From Flavobacterium wongokense (lineage in GTDB: Bacteria > Bacteroidota > Bacteroidia > Flavobacteriales > Flavobacteriaceae), in the NCBI RefSeq assembly GCF_021608265.1, contig NZ_JAKIHP010000003.1, positions 248,001-312,000 on the forward strand: DNA of 64,000 bases, in the 5' to 3' direction. This document shows positions 47,101 to 54,082 of the stretch, piece by piece. The notes beneath the pieces are model-generated. The model was not told the DNA's origin. It was given only the letters and a program-made list of their open reading frames with translations, and ran no database searches. The number at the start of each line of letters is the position of its first letter. The stretch's first letter is position 1. The position numbers were made by a program, and so were the translations under genes.

Positions 47101-50015
47101 AATGAAATAGGTGGTGCTGCTGTAATATTAGCAGTAACCGGTGTTAATAAAGATTTACAGATATTGGAAAATTTCCAGTTGTAGGCATAAATGTAAAATG
47201 TATTGTCATAATCATTACCTGTAATATCAGCTATAGATGACACATAAGGATAGGTTGCATTATCAACGTTGACAACTAATCCCGCTGCGGGCATTACGTC
47301 AAAATAAACGTAATAATTACCTGGGGTTAAATTGTAATTTAAAGCAATTGTCTGGGGCGAACTTCCTCCAGCAGCACTGGTAGTGTAATTGTACAATGCC
47401 AAAGCCGAATTGGCTGCGTTCCTGATTGTTATAACCCCACTTTGCCCGGCAACCATTGGATAGATATCCAAAGACTGGAACGTAGTATTGCTGTGAACTG
47501 TAAAGCTTAAATAAACCGGATTGGTCTGAACTCCCTGAGAACCTCCTTCAGATAAAGGAGAAAACGGTCCGACATTTACTAAACCTCCGGTTGCTTTTGA
47601 CCTTGCATAATAAGTCGTAGTTGAAAATAATGCCGGCGTAACAAAACTTGTTCCCGTTCCAACCAAATTGGTACCAGCTGCATCCGAAAACCATTCAATT
47701 GTTGAACCAGCTGCTGCTGTTGCCTGAAGAGTGGCCGAACCACCTCCACACAAAGTTCCATTCACAACTGATAATAAAGCGGCAGCAGCACAGTCGGTAC
47801 TGAACGTTTCTATAAGGCTCCATTCGCTTTTATCGGTAATACTACAATTACCCCTAACCCAGACATAATATAAGGTTGCCGGTGATAATCCTGTAATATT
47901 TGCAGTGGTAATTCCGGCTCCGACAGAGCCTGTAGGTGTTGCCGAAACAGCCGGTTGTACATTTGAAGTACTTACATAATATTGGTAACCATTTGTTGGT
48001 GGCGGAACACTCGCAGTCCATGTAAGTGTAGCAGTAGTAACACCAACGGTGGTGATATTGATATTTGTTGGCTCAAAACAGGTTGGAGAAACAATTACGC
48101 TAATATCGTCAAGCATGATTTTGCTTTGGCTTGCAAAACTATAGCCTTGAAACCCTAGGAAATAAGTATCGCTGGTAACTGGCGTAAAATCGACAATAGC
48201 CGTTTGATAAACTGTATTTGTAAAATTTGATAAGTTCATCAATGTGATGGTCATGCTTCCAACTAATGGGCTCGTTCCCATTCTAACCCTTAGATTTTCA
48301 GAAAATAATCCGGAATCAGTAGTATTGTATTTAAATTTTAACCTGTAGGCAACTCCTCCTGTTAACGCAAGACCAGGAAGGAAAAACCAGTCGTCTGATG
48401 CTGCAGCAGTATTGGTTCTCAAATGATAGGCATTCGGATTTGAGGAAGCCAGGGTGTTTTGAACCTGCCATGTCACACTATCCGCATTTGAATCTAAAAG
48501 AGTAAAACAGTTTGGCAATGTTGCCACTGGCGTAGTATCGAAAGTTTGATAATACGGTATCGGAAATGCACCACACAAAGTAGTTACGGTAGCTGTTGTA
48601 CTGTTCAGGGCACAATTTACCCCAACAGCACGAATCCTAAAATAATAATTTGTCAAAGGAGTTAATCCTGTAATCAATAGACTTGTAGGTCCGCCAGTCA
48701 AAACGTTGTTATACGCTGGTAAAATTGCTGAAAATGCAGCATTTGTGGAAACGTCTACCCTGTAATCAGTAGCTCCTGCTACCGGATTCCATGTGGCTAA
48801 GAAAGAGTTTCCATCAATGCTTGAGGTAACTAATCCCGTTGGAGCATCAGCACAACTTCCCTGAGGAGCGGAAATCATCTGGCTGACTGCATAAAAAGGG
48901 CCTCCTTCGCAGCCTGAATTATAAGGGATTACCCAATAATAATAATCGGTATTTGGAGTCAACCCTGTTTGTGTAAAGGAAGTTGCATTTGAAATACTAA
49001 CTACTGTGTAAGTTCCTGATATAATATCATTTACCGCCCAATAAACACGATTCGGAACATTAACATTTGTTGGCGCAGTATTTACGGTACTTCTAAGCAC
49101 TAAATAATTTGTTGGTGCAGGTGATGCAGCCGTAAAGCTATTTCCAACAAAACTGGTTGATGTGATGCTGCCCGAACCTATCACTAAACCAGACGGCCCT
49201 GCAGTTGGACTTGTACAAGGAAGTGAAGGCGTATAAACATATAAAAGCCCATTGTTTGGATATTCATTGATGCTGGTTCTCACCGTACTGGAATTGGCAG
49301 TTCCGCTTATCGTTCTTCCAGACCATGGAAAATTGGTATTGGCTCCATTCTGCAAACGATTGTTAACATTACCCTGCAGGAAGTCATTAATGCTTCCGCG
49401 GATTCCGGCCTGTGCATTATAAACTGTAACGTCACTGGTAGAGCATGCGCCGTAAGAAATATGGATTTCATTGGTTGTTTCGTACAATTGGATTTGGAAA
49501 TTAAAATTACCTGTAGTAACCTTTCTCCTAGCATTACTCCACTGGACAATAAATGTCCTGTTTGGAGCTGTTCCAATGGTTTTATAAACGATATTATCGG
49601 TTGCTGCGGCTGAAGCTGAAATTAAATCGATACCTAAAGCACTAATCGTTCCTCCGTTAGGATAGGTTGTTGCCGTACTCAAAGGCAGGTAATCCGCTGG
49701 AGCCGGTTGGGCTCCAAAAGAGATAAACCCATTTGGACTGATATAACATTGTGTTTGGGTAACTCCATCATAAACAAAATTGAATCCTATCGGAGCTAAA
49801 AAAGCAGAACCTGCAACATGGTTATCCCAAGGTGCAGCATAAGCTGTTGATGGCGTTGTTAAAGGAGTATAGGTTGAAATTGATTCACTAAAACCATAGG
49901 TGCTGACTTGAGCAAAACCTAATTGGCTAGCTAGCATAAAAAAAGTTGCTACCAAAAAAACATAGCTATGTTTTCCGGTAGACGGTTTTTTCATTAGGGC
50001 AGCGTTATTCTTCAT
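44133..50015 (-). CDS. Giant T9SS-secreted multidomain surface protein
   Basis: 1960 residues. A signal peptide near 17-36 ends in GFAQ. The N-terminal beta domain (about 38-265, TQCYISPNGFISFG) is homologous to that of the 2850-residue protein. Then come Fn3 modules, a choice-of-anchor-J/cleaved-adhesin-like domain (about 485-645, beginning IPYYQTFDTTP and ending SKIMLDDISV), Fn3, Ig/PKD-like modules, a second anchor-J-like domain (NFEGVTNNWTT, later WAVDNVKITG) and the C-terminal module shared with the 1362-residue protein (GNITYKRATTG, NLIGNPYPSALSADAF). It ends in a T9SS sorting domain (VKVFDIRGRLLLD, final KVTKKVIR). Adhesive surface role likely. Confidence 0.9.
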   Translation of the reverse strand: MKNNAALMKKPSTGKHSYVFLVATFFMLASQLGFAQVSTYGFSESISTYTPLTTPSTAYAAPWDNHVAGSAFLAPIGFNFVYDGVTQTQCYISPNGFISFGAQPAPADYLPLSTATTYPNGGTISALGIDLISASAAATDNIVYKTIGTAPNRTFIVQWSNARRKVTTGNFNFQIQLYETTNEIHISYGACSTSDVTVYNAQAGIRGSINDFLQGNVNNRLQNGANTNFPWSGRTISGTANSSTVRTSINEYPNNGLLYVYTPSLPCTSPTAGPSGLVIGSGSITSTSFVGNSFTAASPAPTNYLVLRSTVNTAPTNVNVPNRVYWAVNDIISGTYTVVSISNATSFTQTGLTPNTDYYYWVIPYNSGCEGGPFYAVSQMISAPQGSCADAPTGLVTSSIDGNSFLATWNPVAGATDYRVDVSTNAAFSAILPAYNNVLTGGPTSLLITGLTPLTNYYFRIRAVGVNCALNSTTATVTTLCGAFPIPYYQTFDTTPVATLPNCFTLLDSNADSVTWQVQNTLASSNPNAYHLRTNTAAASDDWFFLPGLALTGGVAYRLKFKYNTTDSGLFSENLRVRMGTSPLVGSMTITLMNLSNFTNTVYQTAIVDFTPVTSDTYFLGFQGYSFASQSKIMLDDISVIVSPTCFEPTNINITTVGVTTATLTWTASVPPPTNGYQYYVSTSNVQPAVSATPTGSVGAGITTANITGLSPATLYYVWVRGNCSITDKSEWSLIETFSTDCAAAALLSVVNGTLCGGGSATLQATAAAGSTIEWFSDAAGTNLVGTGTSFVTPALFSTTTYYARSKATGGLVNVGPFSPLSEGGSQGVQTNPVYLSFTVHSNTTFQSLDIYPMVAGQSGVITIRNAANSALALYNYTTSAAGGSSPQTIALNYNLTPGNYYVYFDVMPAAGLVVNVDNATYPYVSSIADITGNDYDNTFYIYAYNWKFSNICKSLLTPVTANITAAPPISFSSTTTTLCAGETSPVVTVSGYAAYNNFVWSTTAGLSGSLASGFTFTPATTTTYSLTASQTSGGMCAQLLTYTVNVNAEPPAITVVPATATLCQGTIQALNASLAAAAPVTIFSENFEGVTNNWTTINNSIGGLSADAAWTLRNSPYTPPGVVWPTAFSSNDNSQFYFSDSYAQGGPTSNHTLTYLVSPSINLAGYTNATLTFYQYLRYIGGNRARVESSTDGGVTWTTLLTQIASQGAANSFALTTVNLSTLLGNPNVMLRFYYDATFDYGWAVDNVKITGTLALEVSWSPATDLYFDASATVPYIAGTPTATVYTKPTATRTYTGTALGSNGCSTSNTSVITVVPNVTLGTLSSNQTICSGFAPLPLVLTGNTGTIVRWEYATNATFTAGLTLIANTTNTLSTAAIGTFSGDRYYRVVLQSGSCPITYTGSVLISFYSTTWNGSAWSNGIPTSTVRALFAGDYSSTGDLQACSVEVLSGNVVFNTNHTLTVQNDVKVSGGALTFDNNSSLLQVNYLDNNGVPFSNSGNITYKRATTGMFKYDYTYWSTPVAGQNLQAISPMSPYNLFYIYNPAITNWQYINPNTTTMTPGKGYICRAPVSFAVGWPGSPGVHVASFIGVPNNGTVTIPVTGGASQFNLIGNPYPSALSADAFLLDASNAATLSGTMYFWTHNTPLNAALQYIASDYAIYNYLGGTVGGVPSGPSGNSGVNTLPPNGKIASGQGFFIKGLSSGTATFKNSMRIAGNNDRFFKTQSPAVDDVSGPEKHRYWLNIANEGGAFKQVLVGYAEGATMGLDRLYDGEMFDVGNAVTLYSIIDDAKLSIQGRPVPFDVMDRVPLGYRSSIASDYTISLYEFDGLFTEQNIYLEDTELNIIHDLKTGPYTFATIAGTFDTRFVLRYNSTTLGTGNPVFNENAVVIYKNPANDFVINTGVFVMDEVKVFDIRGRLLLDRKGIEASQTTFNIGTTNEVLLVQITTVDGLKVTKKVIR

Positions 50016-50329
50016 GCGTTTGAAATATTACTTTCTTAAGGTTTTGACAGAACACTTAAATTATTGTCTTTAAATTGATTAAATCAAATTTGACAACTGG
50101 CAAATAAAGTAAATTTATATTAAATGTTAAAATAAAAGATGTCAACAAATTGAAATTTTAATGAAAATCGTCAAAATGTTAATAATATCGTTGACTCGCC
50201 AAATTATATACATACATTTCTTATAAATTCTTACAAAAAAACAGCTAAATTTTATTATAAAAACTAAAATCCCGACAAATAATTTATCGAGAAACTAAAC
50301 AGTTTTTTATCTTTGGAAAAAACAACACA
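50016..50329. other. AT-rich intergenic region between divergent genes
   Basis: 314 bp with no supported gene. It should hold the promoter of the 1960-residue protein gene (minus), for which no clear consensus is visible, and that of the phosphoribosyltransferase gene (plus) at its right end. Confidence 0.5.
50308..50315 (+). promoter_or_regulatory. -7 element for the phosphoribosyltransferase gene
   Basis: TATCTTTG is an exact TAnnTTTG match, with a TTTA 21 nt upstream in place of TTTG. Transcription would begin near 50322, only about 8 nt before the ATG, giving an almost leaderless message. Confidence 0.5.
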
Positions 50330-50827
50330 ATGAGCCAGAATATCATCCTTAACCATCAGCAAATTGAACATAAAATAAAACGGATTGCTTATCAGATTTA
50401 TGAAACCTTTGCCGATGAAAATGAAATAATTTTAGCCGGGATATCAAACAACGGTTATCTTTTGGCAGAAAAAATAAATGTGACGCTTAACTCCATTTCA
50501 GATTTAAAGGTAACTCTGTGCGAAGTGAAAATTGACAAATCAAATCCGTTTAACCAAATAACTACCTCTATCCCTTCTGAAGTTTACAGCAATAAGGGCA
50601 TTGTATTGGTTGATGATGTTTTGAACTCGGGTACAACTCTGATTTATGGTGTAAAACACTTTTTGAATGTTCCGTTGAAAAAATTCAAGACCGCCGTTTT
50701 GGTCGACCGGAATCATAAGCAGTTTCCCGTAAAGGCTGATTTTAAAGGCATTTCGCTTTCAACCTCTTCCAAAGAACATGTCCATGTAGTTTTTGAGGAA
50801 AACAACGATCACGCTTATTTAGTGTAA
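50330..50827 (+). CDS. Phosphoribosyltransferase family protein (PyrR-like)
   Basis: 165-residue type I phosphoribosyltransferase. The PRPP-binding motif VLVDDVLNSGTT is at 92-103, and an N-terminal ILAGISNNGYLLAEKI strand-helix is at 34-49. The length and fold resemble PyrR, the bifunctional uracil phosphoribosyltransferase/attenuator, or a purine-type PRTase. Which base it uses is not clear. Its 3' end overlaps the convergent shikimate kinase gene by 9 bp, so no terminator lies between them. Confidence 0.85.
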   Translation: MSQNIILNHQQIEHKIKRIAYQIYETFADENEIILAGISNNGYLLAEKINVTLNSISDLKVTLCEVKIDKSNPFNQITTSIPSEVYSNKGIVLVDDVLNSGTTLIYGVKHFLNVPLKKFKTAVLVDRNHKQFPVKADFKGISLSTSSKEHVHVVFEENNDHAYLV

Positions 50828-51337
50828 CAGCCTGATAATTTCTTCGGTAATTGCCTCGGGAGTTTTCCCATCGATTAAAATTGTAAATCCTGCCTGATTG
50901 TAGAAATAGCTTCTTTCAAATAAATGTTTGGCAACAAATTCCTTTAATTCCTCATCGGATTTACCTGCTACCAATGGACGCTCGCTTTTTGCAGATTTGA
51001 GCCTTTCCAGAATAATATCCAGCGATGCCTTCAGGTAAATTGAAGTGACATTTTCACCATTCAGCAGCAAATGATTATTGGCGTAGCACGGAGTTCCACC
51101 ACCAGTGCTGATAATAAGGTTTTCTGTATTTTTCAGGGTTTCGGTGAAAAGTTCGTGCTCGATTCTCCTAAAATAAATTTCTCCTTTTTGTTTAAAAATT
51201 TCGTTGATGCTTAAGCCTGCTTTATTTTCAATTAATTTATCAAGATCAATCGCTTTAAAATTGATTTTATCAGATAATAAATCGGCTATCGTGGTCTTCC
51301 CGACAGCCATATAACCCACCAAAATAATTTTCTGCAT
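50819..51337 (-). CDS. aroK: Shikimate kinase
   Basis: 172-residue P-loop kinase that phosphorylates shikimate at O3 in the chorismate pathway. Walker A GYMAVGKTT is at 8-16. DLDK near 32-35 and STGGGTP near 97-103 are the shikimate-binding signatures, and the LID region carries KSERPLV. The length is typical. It converges with the phosphoribosyltransferase gene. The tRNA cluster starts 129 bp away on the other strand. Confidence 0.95.
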   Translation of the reverse strand: MQKIILVGYMAVGKTTIADLLSDKINFKAIDLDKLIENKAGLSINEIFKQKGEIYFRRIEHELFTETLKNTENLIISTGGGTPCYANNHLLLNGENVTSIYLKASLDIILERLKSAKSERPLVAGKSDEELKEFVAKHLFERSYFYNQAGFTILIDGKTPEAITEEIIRLLH

Positions 51338-51408
51338 AGCAATAAAACCTTATAAATTAAGCCCTTAAGACCTCTTGTCAAAAAAAGGTAAATTTATAAT
51401 AAAATTGC

Positions 51409-51440
51409 TTTGAAATATTAATAATAACGCCTTATATTTG
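51409..51440 (+). promoter_or_regulatory. Consensus Bacteroidetes promoter for the tRNA cluster
   Basis: TTTG (51409-51412), a 20-nt spacer and TATATTTG (51433-51440) match the -33/-7 consensus TTTG and TAnnTTTG exactly. The expected start is near 51447, about 19 nt before the first tRNA-Lys. Confidence 0.8.
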
Positions 51441-51465
51441 CACCCGCGTTCAAGAAAAGAAAAAA

Positions 51466-51538
51466 GACTCGATAGCTCAGTTGGTAGAGCACAACACTTT
51501 TAATGTTGGGGTCCTGGGTTCGAGCCCCAGTCGGGTCA
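51466..51538 (+). tRNA. tRNA-Lys (anticodon UUU), copy 1
   Basis: 73 nt. The acceptor GACTCGA pairs with TCGGGTC (one G-U). D-arm AGCTCAGTTGGTAGAGC, anticodon loop CTTTTAA with anticodon TTT, and T-arm CTGGGTTCGAGCCCCAG are all present. The full CCA end is not encoded: discriminator A is followed by CA. Confidence 0.97.
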
Positions 51539-51565
51539 CAATTTCTCTTCTTAAACAGCACTAAA

Positions 51566-51638
51566 GACTCGATAGCTCAGTTGGTAGAGCACAACACTTT
51601 TAATGTTGGGGTCCTGGGTTCGAGCCCCAGTCGGGTCA
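51566..51638 (+). tRNA. tRNA-Lys (anticodon UUU), copy 2
   Basis: Identical in sequence to copy 1 and placed exactly 100 bp downstream, with a 27-bp spacer of unrelated sequence. The same cloverleaf and TTT anticodon are present. Confidence 0.97.
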
Positions 51639-51640
51639 CA

Positions 51641-51671
51641 AAAAGTCGAACAGCAGTGTTTGGCTTTTTTT
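51641..51671 (+). terminator. Terminator-like hairpin between tRNA-Lys and tRNA-Leu
   Basis: AGTCGAACA (51644-51652) pairs fully with TGTTTGGCT (51657-51665), counting two G-U pairs, around a GCAG loop. A run of seven T follows. It ends only six bases before tRNA-Leu. Confidence 0.65.
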
Positions 51672-51677
51672 GTTTAA

Positions 51678-51760
51678 GGCCACGTGGAGAAACGGTAGAC
51701 TTGCCATCTTGAGGGGGTGGTGCTCGTAAGGGCGTGTGGGTTCAAATCCCACCGTGGTCA
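51678..51760 (+). tRNA. tRNA-Leu (anticodon GAG)
   Basis: 83 nt with a class II variable arm. The acceptor GGCCACG pairs with CGTGGTC (one G-U). The anticodon stem is CCATC/GGTGG with loop TTGAGGG, giving anticodon GAG, and the T-arm is GTGGGTTCAAATCCCAC. Discriminator A is followed by CA. An integrase gene starts 252 bp downstream, so this tRNA is the likely island attachment site. Confidence 0.95.
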
Positions 51761-51783
51761 CAACTTAGTATTTAAACAACCTC

Positions 51784-51819
51784 AAAACCCCATAAAACGT
51801 ATGTTTTTTGGGGTTTTTT
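51784..51819 (+). terminator. Terminator of the tRNA cluster
   Basis: AAAACCCC (51784-51791) pairs with GGGGTTTT (51810-51817), with an inner AAAAC/GTTTT pairing and a run of six T. It lies 23 nt after tRNA-Leu. Confidence 0.8.
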
Positions 51820-51861
51820 ATTTCCCAACATATCAAAATCAATCATTTATTCGCAATGCTT

Positions 51862-51910
51862 TAGGGGTACAATTCGGGGTATCACCATTTTGATTATCAA
51901 TGTACCCCTA
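51862..51910. repeat. Perfect 10-bp inverted repeat next to integrase
   Basis: TAGGGGTACA (51862-51871) and TGTACCCCTA (51901-51910) are exact inverted repeats 29 bp apart. The spacer contains a further GGGGTA in direct orientation. The location between tRNA-Leu and the integrase gene suggests recombinase or accessory-factor sites. Confidence 0.6.
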
Positions 51911-52012
51911 CTTGCTCGTGAACCCCAGCAAAATCAAGCAGTTCAGAAAATGAACATCTTGTTTTGCTTTGATACTTAATGTAAATTATTAATATCAAAA
52001 AAGTCACCACTT

Positions 52013-53263
52013 ATGGACGCGAACATCTCCAATCTCTTTTACATCAAGAGAGCGAAACCCAACAGCAAAGGACTAGTTCCAATTTTTCAACGCATAACAG
52101 TCAACAGTCAGCGAATCGAAAAGAGCACCGGAAAATACATTGATCCCGACCTATGGTCACCGACGACAGCAAAATTAAAAGGAAAAACTGATGAGGCTCG
52201 TTCAATAAATAGTCATCTCTGTAAACTGCAAAACGAAGTTCTGGAAGCGGAAAAGGATTTAACCCTGCATCGTAGGGAAGTAAACTATGTCAATATGAAA
52301 AGCGTATTGACTGGTAAAGGAGAAAAAGAAAGAACTATTGTTCCCATATTTCAGGAACATAATGATAGAATTCAGGCATTAGTTCCAGTGGGTGAATTTG
52401 CCCAGGGAACTGTCGAACGATACAAAACTACCCTCAATCATTTTAAAAGTTTCCTTGAATTAAAACTGCAGGTAAAAGATATAACTATTGATAAGATAGA
52501 TTACGCTTTTATAATGGACTTTGATTTTTTTCTAAGGACACAACGGGCCTGCAAAAACAACACAAGCATAAAGTACGTTAAGAACTTTCAAAAGATATTC
52601 AACATCTGTTTGGATAACGAATGGGTAACAAAGGATGTTTTCAAAAAATACAAACCAAAGCCAACAATTGTCGATCGGGATTATTTAACCGAACCCGAGC
52701 TGCAGGAAGTGCAATCAAAAAGATTTGCGACACCACGATTGCTTTTAGTCCGGGATATTTTCCTTTTTAGCTGTTATACCGGTCTTGCCTACGTTGATGT
52801 ACAGAACCTATCTCCTGCGAATATCTCTATGGGAATCGATGGCTCAAAATGGATTTTCACTAACCGTGAAAAAACAGACGGTCCTTCACATATTCCAATT
52901 TTACCTGTGGTCGAAGAGCTAATTGAAAAATATAAAAATCATCCTAACGCTGTGAACAAAAACCGCGTGATGCCAATCTTAAGCAATCAGCGTATGAATA
53001 GCTATTTAAAGGAAATTGCAGACGTTTGCGGAATAAATAAAGAGCTTACCTTTCATATAGCCCGCCATACATTTGCAACAACTGTCACGCTTTCTAATGG
53101 TGTGCCTATGGAAAGTGTGAGCAAGATGCTTGGACATAGAAGTTTAAAATCAACACAAATTTATGCGCGTGTACTAGATATTAAGGTAAGTCGGGATATG
53201 CAGAATCTAAAAAACAAATTAAATAGTGGTACTGCTAAACCGGCAGCAGATAAAACAGCATAA
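52013..53263 (+). CDS. Tyrosine recombinase / site-specific integrase (Bacteroidetes type)
   Basis: 416 residues. An N-terminal arm-binding-like domain (1-100) is followed by a SAM-like core-binding domain (about 105-215) and the catalytic domain (about 220-400). Catalytic residues visible are H348 and R351 (HIARH), H375 (LGHRS) and nucleophile Y384 (TQIYARV). The usual first arginine is replaced by A259 in TGLAYVDV, as in other Bacteroidetes integrases of the IntDOT-like type, where this arginine is also missing. The gene points away from tRNA-Leu, consistent with a genomic island extending to the right. Confidence 0.93.
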   Translation: MDANISNLFYIKRAKPNSKGLVPIFQRITVNSQRIEKSTGKYIDPDLWSPTTAKLKGKTDEARSINSHLCKLQNEVLEAEKDLTLHRREVNYVNMKSVLTGKGEKERTIVPIFQEHNDRIQALVPVGEFAQGTVERYKTTLNHFKSFLELKLQVKDITIDKIDYAFIMDFDFFLRTQRACKNNTSIKYVKNFQKIFNICLDNEWVTKDVFKKYKPKPTIVDRDYLTEPELQEVQSKRFATPRLLLVRDIFLFSCYTGLAYVDVQNLSPANISMGIDGSKWIFTNREKTDGPSHIPILPVVEELIEKYKNHPNAVNKNRVMPILSNQRMNSYLKEIADVCGINKELTFHIARHTFATTVTLSNGVPMESVSKMLGHRSLKSTQIYARVLDIKVSRDMQNLKNKLNSGTAKPAADKTA

Positions 53264-53289
53264 AATAGTAACAACTAAATATATTACAG

Positions 53290-53319
53290 AGCATCACCAA
53301 CAATTCGTGATGCTTTTTT
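53290..53319 (+). terminator. Intrinsic terminator after the integrase gene
   Basis: AGCATCAC (53290-53297) pairs with GTGATGCT (53307-53314) and is followed by six T (53314-53319). It begins 27 nt after the stop. Confidence 0.85.
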
Positions 53320-53377
53320 ATTGCAAAAATATTGCAAAATCGCAGGTGTTTAATTCCCGAATGACACACTACTTTCC

Positions 53378-53408
53378 TTGATTGGCTTTCCTCGATTGGA
53401 TAACTTCG
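53378..53408 (+). promoter_or_regulatory. Candidate promoter of the AraC-type regulator gene
   Basis: TTG (53378-53380), a 20-nt spacer and TAACTTCG (53401-53408, one mismatch to TAnnTTTG). The expected start near 53415 leaves about 16 nt before the ATG at 53431. The direct repeat (C/T)TTGATTGG / TCGATTGG lies within the spacer. Confidence 0.5.
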
Positions 53409-53430
53409 CATCACTACAACCTACCCAAAG

Positions 53431-54015
53431 ATGGAGAACCAAGAACAAGAATCAAGAATCCTGGCGCTTTATAAAATGCTGTTTGCAATTATAAATGGTA
53501 ACCTGGATCATCGGCTTCAGGTTGATACCGAAGATGATCAATTTAATGATGTTGCCCAATCGTTAAATGACTTCGCTACCAAGCTGCAACAAGCCAACTA
53601 TGTCAATCCTTTTAACAGTTCAAAAAAGCTGCAGGCTTCAGAATACAGTGAACCGGCTGTTTTGATTGAAAAAGTCCAGGAATATATTTTAAGCCATCTC
53701 GACGAAAATCTCCCGTCATCCAAAGAACTGGCGCAAATGTTCGGAACAAATGAATTTACACTAAAACATAACTTCCGGACACTGTCACAAACTAGCATCT
53801 ATCAATTTTATAACAACGAACGTTTAAAAAAAGCGCATCTTCTAATCGAGCAAACCGTTACTCCCCTGACAAAAATAGCCTTACTAAGTGGCTTTAATAA
53901 TTATACAAACTTCTTTAAGGCATTTAAGAAAAAGTATAATATTCCGCCCAGCGACATACTCCGGCCCACCACATCGGAAGGTCCAAATAACGATGATTCC
54001 AAGATTGTAAACTGA
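53431..54015 (+). CDS. AraC-family transcriptional regulator
   Basis: 194 residues. Residues about 95-180 form a double helix-turn-helix of AraC type: SSKELAQMFGTNEFTLKHNF for the first helix pair and TKIALLSGFNNYTNFFKAFK with the closing YNIPPSD for the second. The N-terminal 60 residues (GNLDHRLQVDTEDDQFNDVA) look like a HAMP-type linker rather than a sugar-binding cupin. The sensor may therefore be a short dimeric helical region. It is probably the local regulator of the MauE/DUF6520 genes 68 bp downstream or the SusCD operon. Confidence 0.88.
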   Translation: MENQEQESRILALYKMLFAIINGNLDHRLQVDTEDDQFNDVAQSLNDFATKLQQANYVNPFNSSKKLQASEYSEPAVLIEKVQEYILSHLDENLPSSKELAQMFGTNEFTLKHNFRTLSQTSIYQFYNNERLKKAHLLIEQTVTPLTKIALLSGFNNYTNFFKAFKKKYNIPPSDILRPTTSEGPNNDDSKIVN

Positions 54016-54022
54016 AATAATC

Positions 54023-54037
54023 CCGATTGATAATCGG
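54023..54037 (+). other. Short hairpin after the AraC gene
   Basis: CCGATT (54023-54028) and AATCGG (54032-54037) with a three-base loop lie 8 nt after the AraC stop, but only A-rich sequence follows. It is at best a weak terminator or mRNA 3' stabiliser. Confidence 0.35.
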
Positions 54038-54082
54038 TTAAAAAATTCATTTACAGAATTTTACACAACTAAATTCTCCAAG

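Noticed and set aside
44133..49999. Possibility that the convergent adhesin genes form an invertible segment
   Set aside because: The shared C-terminal modules look too diverged at the protein level for site-specific or homologous inversion, and no recombinase gene adjoins them.
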